A stretch of DNA of 64,000 nt from Adenanthera pavonina (lineage: Eukaryota; Streptophyta; Magnoliopsida; Fabales; Fabaceae). The stretch lies in assembly GCA_026686845.1 (NCBI GenBank), contig JAIVEN010000004.1, positions 9,890,827 through 9,954,826 on the forward strand, read 5' to 3'. The notes beneath the pieces were generated by a model. The model saw only the letters and a program-made list of their open reading frames with translations. It had not been told where the DNA came from and made no database searches. Positions within the stretch are counted from its first letter, which is position 1. Every line of letters starts with the position of its first letter. Shown piece after piece: positions 25,917 to 39,704 of the stretch. The position numbers were made by a program, and so were the translations under genes.

Positions 25917-27560
25917 AAAAAATCCTACTTGTGATGATCAAATAAAATCCACCAACCAAGCATAAGTAGTTGCTTACTTGTGCACGTACATAAACCTAAA
26001 TAGTTACACACATAAAAGCAGAGAATTAAACCAGTAACAGGACATGAGGCTTGCTAGCTTTCTTCCTTGTACTTTGGCATACAAGCATCCCATCTAAGTA
26101 TCAACCAATGCAAAACCCAAAAACCTGTTAAAGTTAACTCACAAAATGGAAAGAAAGTAAGCAATAACAAGAGCTGTCCAAATGCATTTCACTCTCTATG
26201 AAGCTAATTTCAGTCTTTCTGTCAAGGGACAAAAGAGGCATGCCAGTAATGGAATTGACAAAAAATCAAACCAGTTATGCTCAAGGAGGATTACATTAGC
26301 AAAATGGCTCATGGTCATGAGGCATCATGGATAGAAACACTAGATGGAGGTAATGGTTTTTAATTTCTCATTTAACTTGGCCAATTTATATCTAACAACA
26401 AATTTTTCCTTATATTCATCCAATCATATATTAAAAAAAATTACATAAAAAATATGATCGTGTATGGTTTTATATCTTATTTGTATTTTCATTATTTTTT
26501 TAGTTCTCTTCAAATATATTATACACTTTATCCACTTTTTTTAAATATGAGAGATTCTGTTTTTATCCAAATACATATGAGAGATTTGAATCAATCTAAT
26601 ATAGCTAAGTTGAATAGAAAAAGTTATAGGTTGAGCTAGCCACATGATCGAATTAGCCCTATTAGCTAATTAATTTGCTCCACCTAATCAGAATATGTCA
26701 AAAAAGCATTTTGATTGAGATTTATATGAAAAACATTTTTCAAGATATTAACCTAATCTATCTACTAGTAAAGAGGAAATAGGGCATCTCCTAAAAAAGA
26801 ATAATATATGTGATGAGAGAAATAAATTAAACAAATCAAAAGTCTTTAAATGAATTTAATAGGTTTTGTTTTTTTTGGCCCAATCAGTTAGGATGAAGAA
26901 ACTGGGAATCAGCTCAACTATAAAGCTTGGACAACTCAATTATATTAGTCCTTTTTTAGGTGAAAGAAGTTTGAACTCCACAGCAACATCCTTTAAGTAA
27001 GAACTGAATCACAAGTTTGAACTCAATACAGTAGCACTTAAGGAGAATAATTTGAATTTTACTCAAGAACTACGAAAACCAACTTTCTAATGCATATATT
27101 GTTAATTCACTAGCACTCATCTTAGTTACAGAACACCACCAGAGAAAGCACATTTTCCAGTATAATAAAACTACGAGTTTAGTGACAAGCATATATTGTT
27201 ACAGAGTCACCCAACAAGTATTATCCAGGCACCCAACAATTGAAGGATAAGATGGAGGGTGAAGCCAAACACCTTCAAACGGAAACACCTAAAGAAGAAG
27301 GACACAATCTGGAGGCAGAAGGAAAGAGCTTGCAACACGATGAGGGCTTATGGATTTACGACCCACCAAGCAACCAAACCCATAAATTTCTCCACTTCTG
27401 ACAGAGGTAGGATGAATAATGAAGCGTGCTGGAATTGAAGAATGCGAGGAGGAAGAACGAACCTTCTTGATTTCTCCTTGATCGATAATAAAAATATTTT
27501 AAAAGCAAAAATGAGAAAAAAAGGGTCACGACGCCGAGAAGAGATGAAGAAGAAGCTTAC
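25917..27560. other. PPR 5' flank, no supported gene
   Basis: AT-rich DNA between the PPR start and the GC-richer block. No coding exon or known repeat recognised. Confidence 0.6.
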
Positions 27561-27870
27561 CTACTAGCTTTCCTTTCTTGCTTCCTTACACTAAGGAACA
27601 CCCTTCACTGTACCTCTGTTCGTCCGAGAGGAGATGAAGCTCAACGATTTCGCCAGAGGAGGAAGAGATGCCAATGCCGAAAACGATTTTGCAAAATGAG
27701 GAAGAAATAAGAAGAAATCGGCCGAGACAGAAGGAAGAATGAGGATCTATAGTGAAGGAGACGAAGCCGCTGTCTGACGCCGAATGAAGCTGATGGAGGG
27801 GTGGACAGCGGACGGTGAAAGGGACAGTGAAGACACGATGGTTGGCAATGGAGGTGAGGGGTGCCATCGG
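27561..27870 (-). other. Candidate 5' non-coding exon / promoter-proximal region of the PPR gene
   Basis: A GC-richer block about 1.7 kb upstream of the PPR start on the same strand. It ends in a strong donor (CTAGTAG followed by GTAAGC), and acceptor-like TTTAG/CAG sites lie near 25990-26060. This would fit a 5' UTR exon joined to the PPR coding exon. A short open frame (27586-27867) reads as low-complexity peptide and is probably not coding. The link to the PPR transcript is inference. Confidence 0.4.
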
Positions 27871-28081
27871 TTACTGGAGGTGAAGAATCTTTCTTTCCTT
27901 TTATTAAGAGATTGATTTGTTTCAATTTTTTTTGTAAGTTTGAATTGATTTAAATTGTTTTTTCACTTTTCCAACGATTTAGGTTGGTTTAATCAAGCTT
28001 GAAAGATTTTTATAATGGAAGTTTGTATACTTTTGATAAATATTGTTTAATAGTTTCTTTTTTAGAATTAAGCTTTCTAAA

Positions 28082-28665
28082 CGCAGTGTGTAAAGGATCA
28101 GATCAAACCAGTCGATTCAACCAATAATCGGTATCAAGTCCTATGCAGACATAAGGTACAACCCATCTGATCGGGAATTGGTGGAAATAATCGATCAAAA
28201 ATTGACCATGAACCCACTAAACATGTTGCGCACCGATTTCATTTTGGTTTTTTAAAAATATTTTTTTAATTTTTAAAATAAAATAATATTATTTAAATTA
28301 TTAATTTACTTTATAAATAATATATTAATAGATTATTAGTTGGTTATTTTGAACTTTTAAAGTATGATTATGAATGTTCATTAAAAAATTTAATTATGGA
28401 TTAATATTAATTTATTTAAATTTAAATATTGGATTATGAAATCTATTAATAATTTATTTATAGTAGATAATAAATTAATAATTCAGTATTATTTAACTTA
28501 AAACTTTAATTAAATCATTAAATTTATTTAAAGTTATATTATTTATTTAAAATATGTTATTTTAATCATTACCGATCCAACTCTAGTTAAATCATAATTG
28601 AACTATTAAACATTGAACAAGTATCTTGCCTAGTTCAATGACCACTTCGGTTCTAATAACATTGG
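28082..28665. mobile_element. hAT-like MITE, older relative of the one at 52370
   Basis: Collinear with 52370-53000. The shared right end runs through TTTAATCA(T/C)TACCGATCC and ends TTCGGTTCT.A.AACATTGG. The left end matches more weakly (ACCAGTCGATTCAACC against GCCAGTTCGACCGA). No clear target duplication remains. Non-coding, AT-rich core. Confidence 0.6.
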
Positions 28666-28679
28666 TTACAAGAATATTG

Positions 28680-29960
28680 TTAGATTAGTTGGTCACCCAA
28701 GAGGTAAGGTAAATTGGGTGATGCAAGATCTTCAAACCACCACTTGAGAATTTTTACTACATCCCACAAGTTTGATCCAAACACTTATGAAGTCTCAGTA
28801 TATTTCACAAGTTTCACAAGGCACTTGTGAAGTCACTCTCTCCACACCCTTACAAGATGTATAATTTCTTTAGTGTTTCCTCACACTAAGATTCTACTCT
28901 AAAAATTATAGAAATAAATATTACATAATAGAAATTCTCTTTAAGGGTGGATAAGATATTAAAACTCACTCTAATGAGTTGAGTTTAGCTTTGAATCCAC
29001 ATACAGGATGATTTAATTCATTGCAATGGCATTTTGACACATAATTCACTTAAATTTGTTACTCATAAGTTCAAATGAGGCTCTATTTATAGATTTGTGG
29101 CTTAATTAATCATTAGACACAAGATCTATCTGTTAGACACAAGTTCTAGTTGTTACTCTGTAAAAAGAGTCATTCAACAATTGCATTAAATGTGTCTGAT
29201 ATACCAATATTTGTACTTTGGGGTTCAATAGACTAATTTCGTAGAGTCAGCATAGTTATGTGCTTAACATTGAACTTCAAAATTTATTTGTTACTAAGTG
29301 ATATTCGAATTTTGAGTATGCAAAAAATATCTAATGTTAGTTTATGCGAATTTTTATGTTGGAAATGTATCTGTTGTGTTTAAACAATTATTTCAAGTTT
29401 TCACAATACACTTCAAAATTTAAATTTCAGAAACTGAAATTCGTCTATTAGAGGCATATTTAACATGACACAAGTTTTTACTTCGAAGTTCACACTTTAA
29501 AGCTTAAAGTTTATCTATCAAAGACTGTGACTTTGAATCCACTTTAAAGTTCACTAACAGTTAAATTTTAACTGAGATTCATGCAAATTTTACACACTTT
29601 TACTAATTATGCGTAACTCAAAATTCAAATTTTAGAATCAAAATTAATCTATCAGAAATAAAATCTCTGTAACTTAGAACTTCAATAAGCAAAGTGTGAA
29701 TTTTGCACAGAAGAAATATGAGTCAAATAACAGAATTCATCTGTTAACCAATATATCTTAATTTTAACACATGCTAATATTATATTTACTTAATTTAACT
29801 CATTTAAAATATATCATAAAAAGATAAAGTAAATTTTAAAGATTAAATCACCTAAAGACTGAAGTAAAAACAAAATATACCTAATAGTTAAGTCTTCAAA
29901 AATCAAACTCCACTTTCACTTGGTCATTCTATTATTTTGATCTTTAATTCTTTGAGTATC
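28680..29960. repeat. Dispersed repeat, member 1 (class unknown)
   Basis: Opens with TTGGTCACCCAAGAGG...AATTGGGT and contains CCACAAGTTT and CACTTGTGAAGTC blocks also found in the same order in 30785-32440. No coding frame. Boundaries approximate. Confidence 0.5.
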
Positions 29961-30784
29961 ATTTCTCTTTTTCCCCTTTGAGTGAGACATAATGTTGATT
30001 TTCTTTTTTTTATTTCAATATTCATTCTTCCTTCTTGGACAATCATACATTTAATATATTACATTTACAAATTAAGTAGTACATTGGATATATTAGTACA
30101 TGATATGATATATGCATTATAAACACAATTAATCACATGCTAATACGCATTTTACTTCTTTTAGGAATAAAATATATGTTAGACAAATATGATACATTTG
30201 TTTCTTATTACTCTACATTTATCATTATAAAAATTTATATTATATTAAACCTAACAAATATTATATCCTTGTAATTTTTAAAAAATAAATATTTTTGAAA
30301 TTTATCATAATAATTGTAGAAAATATAAATTATAACCTTAATTTAGAACATTGAAAGAAAGGGGAACTAGGATTGGGCTTATCACCCGTGGACTTTTATT
30401 ATGTATATTATGGGCTAATAAGAATAAAAAAAAAAGGACTTACTAGGGGTTAATGGGTATTATAGCAAGAAAATATATTAAACAAATACAGTAAGTGTGG
30501 TTGTTAGCAATATATATATATATATAGTAGGTGTGGTTCAAGTACAGTTTTGGTACCAAGGCTTTAAAATTGAATCGAAGCAAAACGAATCAGTTCTAAT
30601 ATTGCAAAAACCGAACCAAACATTATTCTAGTTCTATTTTGATCAATGTGTGTTGATCTTATTCAATTTGGTTTGATTTAATCGATTTAAATGAGTTTTA
30701 AATACTCTTACATAAGATGAGGATGGATGGATTAGTATAATCAATTATTTAAATATAAATCATCATTAATTATCTAAATTGTTG

Positions 30785-32440
30785 ATATGGTTGAGTACCC
30801 AAGAGAGGGGTGAATTGGGTAATCTAAAATTTTCGCCTTACCTGAAGAAGTAAAAGAAACAATAAAGTGGGTAGAAAAATAGGGATAAACACAGTATGTA
30901 TAAAGTAGAAAAGTAAATAATGTAAATAAAGAAGACACAAGAGATTTATCTTGATTCGACTTATACCACTTGGACTACATTCAGTCCTTAAGTCATAACT
31001 TGAAATTTTGCACTATCTCCACAAGTTTTGAAAGGACACTTGTAAGCCGCAATACAATGTTATGTTCTTTCACGAACAAGTTTTCTCTCCATACAGGAGT
31101 GATTTCTATACCCACTACCTTAAGTCTGCTCAGAATGATAAGAGATTAAAGTTGAATGCTTTACAGCAAATTATCCTCACACAAAGAGGTAGATATGATA
31201 CAATGAAACTTTAAGGTGCTTGAGCATATTTATGAGCAAAGAACAACGAATAATAATGCCAAAAATTTCAGAATGCTCTCTTATTCTTTTTTGCATAAAT
31301 GAACTAATATTTATAGGTAAAACTCATTAATTAGTCGTTAGACACAATTAATTTATCATTACTTAGAGATTAAACATTGAAGGTGCATTTAATGCTCACT
31401 TACGTAAATTAAGCGAGTACAAGTAAGAGGTAACTAATTATGCTGAATATGTGTTATTTTAGTAACGTGTTTTACCATAAATTAAAATGATCATTTAAGC
31501 TAAAAGAAAAACATCTTTAATATAGAAGAAGATATTAAGTTCATTTTCTTGCTTGCCCAAATAAAAAGAAGAGACAATATAAATATATCTAGAGAGCTTT
31601 GGAAATGTAATTGATTATATGCAAGAATAATCAATTATCATGGAATAAAATAAACATAAAGGTCAAGATAATCAATTATGTTACAAAGTAACAAATTAGG
31701 TTAGGGAAATTTTTAAGAATAGGGACATGGTAATCAATTAAAAGCTTAAGAGTAACAGGTGAGATTTCAAAAAGAGAACTTTGCACACTCATTAAGGGAT
31801 TTTAATTGATTATTTTGGGATATAACAAATTATAAAAAGCAATATAATTTATTAGATGTGAGGATAATCGATTAAGATGTGAAACAAAGTGTAACAGGAA
31901 TGTCCAAAACATGATAATTGATTATTTTGAACGAGGTAATCAATTATATCAGAAAAAGATCAAATTGGACATGAGGGGTTACTGATATAATCAATTATGT
32001 AAGAACATAATAGATTAGGGCACTAACCTGAGGCATATAAAATCACTAAAGAGAACGATAATCGATTATTGTTGATAGTAATTGATTCTTTCAGCAAGAA
32101 AACCTGAAGAATATTTGAAATGCTAAAATAACAAGTTATGACATTAGGATAATTGATTATTTAAAAAGATTTGAAGAGATAAGGCACGAAACTATTATAG
32201 ACTTGACATGTTCTAAAATATTAAACTTTGATATTAGAAATCATTGAAAAGATTATTCAAGGCTTAGTTTGCTTATAAATTCAACAACTTATAACATTTA
32301 ACTAAAGGTCTTGTGTTGAGTTATCATTAACTTGTTAATTTCATTAAATTTTTCCTAGGAGCCAAATATTCATGCAAAACAATTTCTTCTCTAGTTTTGT
32401 TATCATCAAAACATAGGAAAACTAACATAAATATAAAAGC
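30785..32440. repeat. Dispersed repeat, member 2, with AATCAATTAT-motif cluster
   Basis: Opens with GAGTACCCAAGAGAGGGGTGAATTGGGT-like sequence (30792 onward), a phrase met in many plant repeats. It then has the ordered CCACAAGTTTTG and GGACACTTGTAAGCC blocks and closes near TTGTTATCATCAAAACATAGG. Between 31610 and 32160 about twelve copies of ATAAT(C/T)(A/G)ATTAT-like words occur at irregular spacing. No open frame of note. Confidence 0.5.
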
Positions 32441-33126
32441 AAAATGATTTTTAGACTATTTGAAGTATTGTTTCAAACAATATCTATGGATAAAATTTGT
32501 TCAATTTAGTCATTGAATGAATGGTTATGTTGATTCAATAGATTGATTGATAATGATTGGATGGGTTGTTATTTGTTGACATGATATTTCAAAAATGGGA
32601 AGGATGTTTGAATTAGTCTTTATGTTTATTGTATAAAAAAAAACCTAGGTCCGAATTTTGAATTCAGGCTCGATGTTATGTATGTTACTAAAAAAATATG
32701 GATGATATGTTCTTACTCAAACAAAAAATATACCCCCAATACATTTGTAAATCGATGGGGATTGTACGAGGTGATGACATTCTCCCAGATGTGGGTTCAA
32801 CGACTTTTTTCTCCTCAATCTATGACATCTCCATTGACTTTATGTCTTCCCTTCAGTCATTGTTTACTTCAATTTGAAAAGCATGCCCATAAAAGTTTAT
32901 AAAAACCATGATGGGGATGAAGTTTTTACTTCTTGGTTATGCTTCTTCTTCTCACATCTTCTCATATCAAGGTCTATATTTCTTATATTAGACTTGCTGA
33001 AGAAACCGTTTGTCTTTTTCTTCAAATTATGTTGTTAGGGATTGTAAATTTTTTTTTCCATGCTGCCTTATGCAAAATTGATAACTAATTTTGTATTATC
33101 AATCCATTTACTTATTTATTTTTTAG

Positions 33127-36100
33127 ACTAAAGGGTTCAGAGATTCAAATAACAATTGGAATGCAACAACTTTTTTAGAGGTTTCAAGAAGATCTTTCGC
33201 AAGGCGAATCTTATGCCATTGAAAACTTTTGTGTGTTTGAAAACACAACTCAATACAAAATTACTTGTCATGCTTTGAGAATTGTTTCTAACAAGAAAAC
33301 ACACATTCAAAAATGTGAAACAAATATTCCTCGGCAAAGTTTTAATTTCCCGCCAATTGCTGATATTGTTAAAAGACACCAAGGACTGATGTTTTGATTG
33401 GTATGTGATGCATTATTATGTTAATGTATTTTATTCATAATAATTAGTCTCCACTTTGTACAGTTAACTTTCTAAGAAGTCTTTCTTTTGTTTTTGCATA
33501 ATCAAATAGATGTAATTGGCTTCTTGAAGACTTTTGGAAGCATTGATGTAATATCTCTATTTTACTAGATATGATATAACATAAGGGGAAATAGTAAAGG
33601 ATAACAGAAAATGTATGTAGAATTATAGAAAATGAAGATACATAGTTAAAAGTGAAAAAGGGTAAAAATATCATTTTTTAAGTTAGATTGGAAAATAAAA
33701 AAATTATATTTTTACTCCAAGAAAAAAGAATTCTATGCAAGATAGTCCTAAAAGAAAAAATATCATGCATTATAGTCCCTGGAAAAAATTATGAGAAAGG
33801 ATTCAAGAGAATTAAAAATTATAATTTAACTCAAGATAAGTGCGATTTTGTGACTTTCAAAATTTCTATCAGAGCAAAACTTGTGATGAGTCGGATTCAA
33901 TGAAAACTATTTAGAAGTTAATTAAGTCTGTATAAATTTATAATTAGTATTGAAAATTGAAAAGTAAATATTATACTGAAAAATGAATTAGACGCCTTAT
34001 AAAATGCAGTAAGGACATATAAACAATATATGGACCCTACACAAATATATTTTGGGACAAGTAAATGAATCTAGTCCAAAATCAATTTTAAAATAATCAT
34101 GTACCAATTAAATGATAATTACAGTAAAAGTAATTAATCGATATAGGTAAAATTTATCGGTAAAAGTTATTTTGGACTAATAAAATTTGTGGAGCAATTT
34201 TTGGCCAAAATACTTTCTTAATAGTGTGATGTGCTGTAGCTAGGACACCAAGGGAATTTAATTATTTGATTTGAGGAATTATTGCATTAAAATTAACCAA
34301 GTTAGTTAATTAAATTCAAATTACTATTCTCCTATTTGATCTCTTTCCTCAAGATGCTGGGTTAAGCCACTTAAAACACTTCATCCTCTTCATTTAGGTG
34401 TCCCAAACTAGCAACAAAGAAGAGAGCAAAAGTTCAAAATTTGAAGGAAAAAAGAGAGAGCAAGAAGGCAAAGATCAAAAGTCAAGTTGTTAGTAAGTGT
34501 TTTAGCTACCTTGAGCTTGTGTTTTCAGGTAGTTAGAGAAGCTTTCATGGAATTTTTCTTTTCCCCTTATCTCCCTAAGATTTCGGCCATGGTGAGTTAG
34601 AGATAGAAAGTTGAGCTTTTGCCAAATAAACAAAGGAAAAAGCATAGACTAGGTGAATAATGCATGAAACCATAAGTTGTTGCAAGTGAAGCAAATATTT
34701 TTCTCCAATTTTTTCTTATTTTTGGCCAAGGTTAGGGTTTAGGATAGAGAAGGAATTTCAAATTTTTGACCCCAAAAATGGATTTCTTATGGTCAAATTA
34801 GCCAAATATAAGTATTGGTTCAAAGAGAAATCAAAAGGAATGCAAAATGGAAAATTAAGGGTTTTGTATATAGTTTTTGAGTAAGGTCATGAAAATAGTG
34901 GCTTATGACCTTGTATTGTGATGCACTAGGATTCAAGAAGGTTGTGGAAAGCTAAAGAAAGGAAGTACAAAGTGTGAAGAGCAAGGGAAACTTATAAGGT
35001 AGTTACTCACCCATTAATGCATTATATGTTATCCTACTTATTTTCCATGAAATTGTTGCTTTGCCGTATATTTGTTTAAATGCTTTGTGATGAATTTGTG
35101 TTGTTAGTTGAGTTATATGAGGGGCTATGTGACCTCAAGATATCCATTTTACAAATAAAACTGCCAAAATTTCTATGAAATAGTATGGTATTGTATAATT
35201 GAATGTGATATATTGAAGTTTTCATGATGATTTTGATAAAATGATTGCATGTATGGGTATTAGCTATTGAGATTCAATGAATATCATCCTTTCAAATACT
35301 AACCATGTCTAGGAACAAGTTATGGCAAGACTACCCAAAAGGACAAAGGCAAGGAGAGAAAGATTGATGATGAAGTTATTAATGCTTCAAATAATCCTTT
35401 ATTATGAGTTATTGTGTAAAATCATATGAGTTGCCTTAAATCTATATCCATATCTTCATGCAAATGTATCCCTTTAAGTCTTAGAGAATGTATGGTATAA
35501 TATGGGAATAAGTTATGGCCATGTATATATTTTATTGGCTTTATTTTGCAAGAATGTAGGATGTAATTAGATTTTCCGAACTCTATATGGTAAATCCAAC
35601 ACTGTTTGGATGTTTTTATTTTTATTATACAAGTGTTATATATGGATGAAAACTAGATAGAAAGTGGTCCAAAGAGCACTCAATTTGGATGTCTGTGCCA
35701 TTTTATGTGATTTTTCAAAATTATGCCAGAAAACTAGAATTTCAAAAAATAACCAAATAAGCAGTAAATCTTTTCAAAATTTACTGTATCAATTGGCCTA
35801 ATCAATTCTTTGTTTCATATTTGCCCATGTAAATAATGTTTTAGCTATTTTTAGAGACTAAAATTATTTGTATACAATTTTTGTGAAATTAGTTATGAAT
35901 TTTTGAAGTTCACCCGGTAAAATGAAATTTACCAAATGAATAGTGTCCAATTTTTAGAAAATTTATTTTGGCCTTTTTATGTGATTCAAGCTTCCAATTG
36001 GGCATAAATGGACTTAATTATAATCTATTACATGGGAATTGAGCTAAAAATCAAGGGATTACACTTGAGGAGTTTCAAAGGAATGATGAAGCCTATAATA

Positions 36101-37885
36101 GGCTTTGTTTCAGTATAAGTGATGATCAATTAAGTTGTCTACTCCTTAAACTGATGATATTCCATACTCTATTTTGTACACATTTTGTGACTTTTCTTAG
36201 TTTTTGTGAAGGAACATTACTGTGAATGTTGTTTTGTTTAGTGATTATGTTGCTAATGCACATTTAATAAAGGAAGATGATATGGAGCCTCTAATCATTG
36301 TGGTCATGCAGTTGGCAAGACTGAAAGATAACAATGGTTAGATTTTCATTCTTTTTTATGATATTCTATTGTTAATAGTATTGTTTATGTAGGTGTGTAT
36401 TCTATATAAATTTTCTTTTGTGGTGCATGTATGTAGGCCAAATGGAAATTCTCAATTCATGGTTAGCCACTAAGGTTTGGCTTAACCCAGATTTCCCCAA
36501 AGTGACAAATATGTTAGATATGTGAGATCCTCTTATATTTGGTAATTTTATTACCTCAGTTGACATGTTGAACTTTGGTAATTGAATTACACTTGTTAAT
36601 CTACTAGCAAAAAGTCATGTCAGTAAACAAGAATGTGGTGAATGTCTTATATTATGATTATAACAAGGGATTATGTTGAGTTAGCTTTTTTGCTATGTCT
36701 TAAAATTCAAGTTGAGTTCCTATTTTTTTACTAGTCAACTGTAGCTGTTATAATGGTGAAGCTACAAAAGCTTGAAACAAATGTTGGGTGGATGTATGAT
36801 AGATGCATTGAATGCTTAACCAAACCCAAAATGAATGAAGGAATACCTTATTGTTTCAGTTGCAAGAACGAACTACGACAAACCAAACCTAAGTAAGATT
36901 CTTTGTTTTCATTATAACAAGTCAATTTATTTTGTTTACCATTCCTTTATCATTTCAAATGTTTTGGTTATATTCTAATTGAATTGGTTTCACAGAGATT
37001 CAAAATACATTACACTATGATGGACCAGACAAGTAAATTGTCTATGTTGTTCTTTGATCGCCATGCTATCAAATTATTTAACAAATCTGCAAAAGAACTA
37101 AAGGGAATACTTGAAGAGCTAAGCGCACCAAGGTAATACTAATAATTTGTATGCTCTTAGCTAACAAACCTAAAAAATTTATGTTTGGCTGTTAAATCTC
37201 CAGGAAGGATGTCCTTATTATTTTCTTGATGTTTTGGAAAGTGTGATTGGTTCTAAGATTGTGATAAAAGTTAAATTCAATCCAACTAAACTATCCAAAA
37301 ACTTCTCCAGCTACCTGTGATGGACATGTGTGCTAATCAAGACTATGTTGATAGCTTCAGTTACTCAAATTACGATGTATGACCTTATGGTAACATATTT
37401 TTTTCAAAATAAATTTTCTAATGTTATGCAAGTTAAATGTGTTTCTGTTTTTAACAAATCCTTTTTTCTATTCTTTTTAATTTTTTTGAAGGAAAATCAA
37501 GCTAATATTATTGAAGGAAATGTAGTAAGATATTGTTAACATCAACTTTTCAATTGCTTGTATAGTCATGAGATATAACATTTGGATTACTTTTGTTTTT
37601 TAAACTCATTTATATGTATAATCACATAGGAAAGTCATAGTATGGTCAAAGAGAATAAACATGTCAGTCACTCCACTAACATCAACTACATTAGGAAAAA
37701 GTTCAAACTATGACAATGCCCTTGATCTTGATGACATTAAATTATCTCAATTTTGCATTCCAATTCAGACAAGAGGAAGAAATAAGGCCGCAAAGAGAAC
37801 TAAAGATTCTACTCAGCCAATCCCACTTATGGAGTTGAGAAGTCCAAGTATGTCTACTACAAAACCACCTAAAATGATCAAGTAG
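33127..37885 (+). pseudogene. RPA1-like (replication protein A large subunit) gene, Helitron-associated type
   Basis: Spliced fragments in order: 33127-33400 (FQEDLSQGESYAIENFCVFE, a DUF223/OB-fold signature), 33510 onward (DVIGFLKTFGS), then after an insertion 36215-36336 (NITVNVVLFSDYVANAH, VVMQLARLK), 36436 on (ILNSWLATKVWLNPDFPK), about 36735-36890 (GWMYDRCIECLTKPKMN, PYCFSCKNE; the C4 zinc-binding motif of the C-terminal OB fold), 36996-37132 (LSMLFFDRHAIKLFNKSA) and 37203-37318. RPA1 binds single-stranded DNA, and RPA1-like genes are commonly carried by plant Helitrons. Stops in the first exon, one before the GT border and one in the 37203-37318 block, and a large insertion mark it as non-functional. 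The last open frame 37661-37885 probably belongs to its tail. Confidence 0.72.
33547..36200 (+). mobile_element. LTR-like insertion splitting the RPA1-like gene (right end uncertain)
   Basis: RPA1-like reading breaks at about 33546 and resumes near 36215. The inserted DNA starts TGTAATATCTC, comparable to the TGTAACATTCTC start of the LTR at 42757-44943 read on the minus strand. It contains a comparable leader-like part (AGAGAGCAAG, GGCCATGGTGAG). A matching CA end and a target duplication were not found, so this may be a solo LTR or a decayed fragment, probably Ty3/gypsy-type. Confidence 0.45.
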
Positions 37886-39704
37886 GAGAAAATGGACTGA
37901 TAACCATACTATTATCATAAACTTAACCTTAGTAGTTGGCTTGTAAATGTTAGTATTAGTTCTTTTGACTTACCTGCAGATATGGTTCATGATTCTTTTG
38001 CATGTAAAAACCTATGGGTAATAGAACTATCCAATTATCCATATAGCTAAAATTAGGAAACATAGATGCTTCTTGTACATGAACCGATTATCTGCAATGT
38101 ATTATCTAACGTGTTAATATCAAAGCTCACTTAACTTTTTTACAGAATGACAATGTCTAAAAATACCTTAATTGCACCGTTATAAAGTAGCTATTATCAT
38201 TTATGTTGGTAGTGTTAGTACAAAAAGTAGATAAAAATGACTTACCAATTATTTATAGCTAAATTTTCCGGAGAATATATTAAGACAACATATTTCTATA
38301 ATCAAAATTTCAACAAGCAAAATTTTATTTTTGAAGTAAATAAAGAAATTACTTGGCATAAATACCCGAAAACAAACTTTTTTCTAAGTATTCTCTAGAA
38401 TCCTAAATCTAACACATACCTTGCTCATATGAGGTATTAACCTTAATTGACTTAATAAAGATTCGATTAAATGTATTGTATTTTAAGCTATAGAATACAT
38501 TAAACTTGACAGACAAATTAAATAAGTCACACTTAATTTAATTCACAATTAATTAATATTAAATTAAATTTAGGCAATTTCCCAATAAACTTAAAATGGC
38601 TAAGTCCAGAAAAATTAAAACTATTTTTTGCTAATACCGATCACACCTAATTTAATTCACGCTTAACTGAAGATTAAACCTTGTAAAAAAGGACTACATG
38701 ATATATTAAATATGTTAGTAATTCAAATAAGTAATTAACTATGTAGAGGTAATTTTACAGAAATTTAAAATTTGTTATAAATAAATTAGTTTTAATTAAC
38801 TAAAACTATTTTTTCTTACACTTTTAAAGTAATTTTTCCCTTATAAATGGTTTAGAGAGAGTCATCCAAAATATAATGCTATATAAATGATAAAATCATC
38901 AATATTTTATAGGCCAATATATATAAGCTGTAAATATTTTACCATTTAAAAATATTATATTCATTTACACCATACCTCATTTAATGGATAGCAAAAAGTC
39001 ATCATGACACTATTCTAAAAGTATACAGACAAAGACTCCTATCACACCCAACTCATTATAACTTCTAGAAGTTAAATTTTAAATTAAATTTTTTTCTTAC
39101 TTGTGATTCTAATCTCACAACCACAATTCAAAATAAATCTATAATACTCTTTCTTATTTGTCATTCTTTGTCTGCTTCTTTATCCTTCTTTTAATCAAAC
39201 CAACAACATTAGCTTATCATATTTGAAACCTGAGAGCAATGAGTAGCTAATCATTTCGCTACTATGCCATTCATTTTCTTGCTTCCACTCCAGAAGTCAT
39301 AGCGATTCGAGTTTCTCAATTCTACAACATATACACAAAACAAAACTCAATGTTTTGAATGCATCAGAGAGGCGAAGGTAAAGATCGGTAGTAAATTCCT
39401 TTAATAGGTGATTTTCTTTGTTTGTCAATTTAATTTCTTTTTAATATCTAGAAGTACATAAAGGATTTCATCATATACTAATGCAATGTATGACTTCTAA
39501 GCTAGATTTCAATTCAACAAATTGTTTACTATAGCACAAGGAACTAGCTGTCAATGTAACGTGCAAGGCCAACAACAAACTTGAAATACAATTTAAGGTC
39601 TACAATTTTGATTGCTCTGTGAGAAGTTTTCATACACCTCCTTTGTGCTATATAGATCTACACATTGCATATTTTTTGGCCTGTTGCAGAAATTAACTTA
39701 TATA
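37886..39704. other. AT-rich DNA between RPA1-like and Helitron Rep regions
   Basis: No exon recognised. It probably belongs to the decayed Helitron. Helitron ends (TC at 5', CTRR with hairpin at 3') could not be assigned. Confidence 0.5.

Noticed and set aside
27586..27925. Two overlapping minus-strand frames (27586-27867 and 27641-27925) as a protein gene
   Set aside because: Ser/Pro/His-rich peptide typical of GC-rich leader sequence, no domain; better explained as a non-coding 5' exon.
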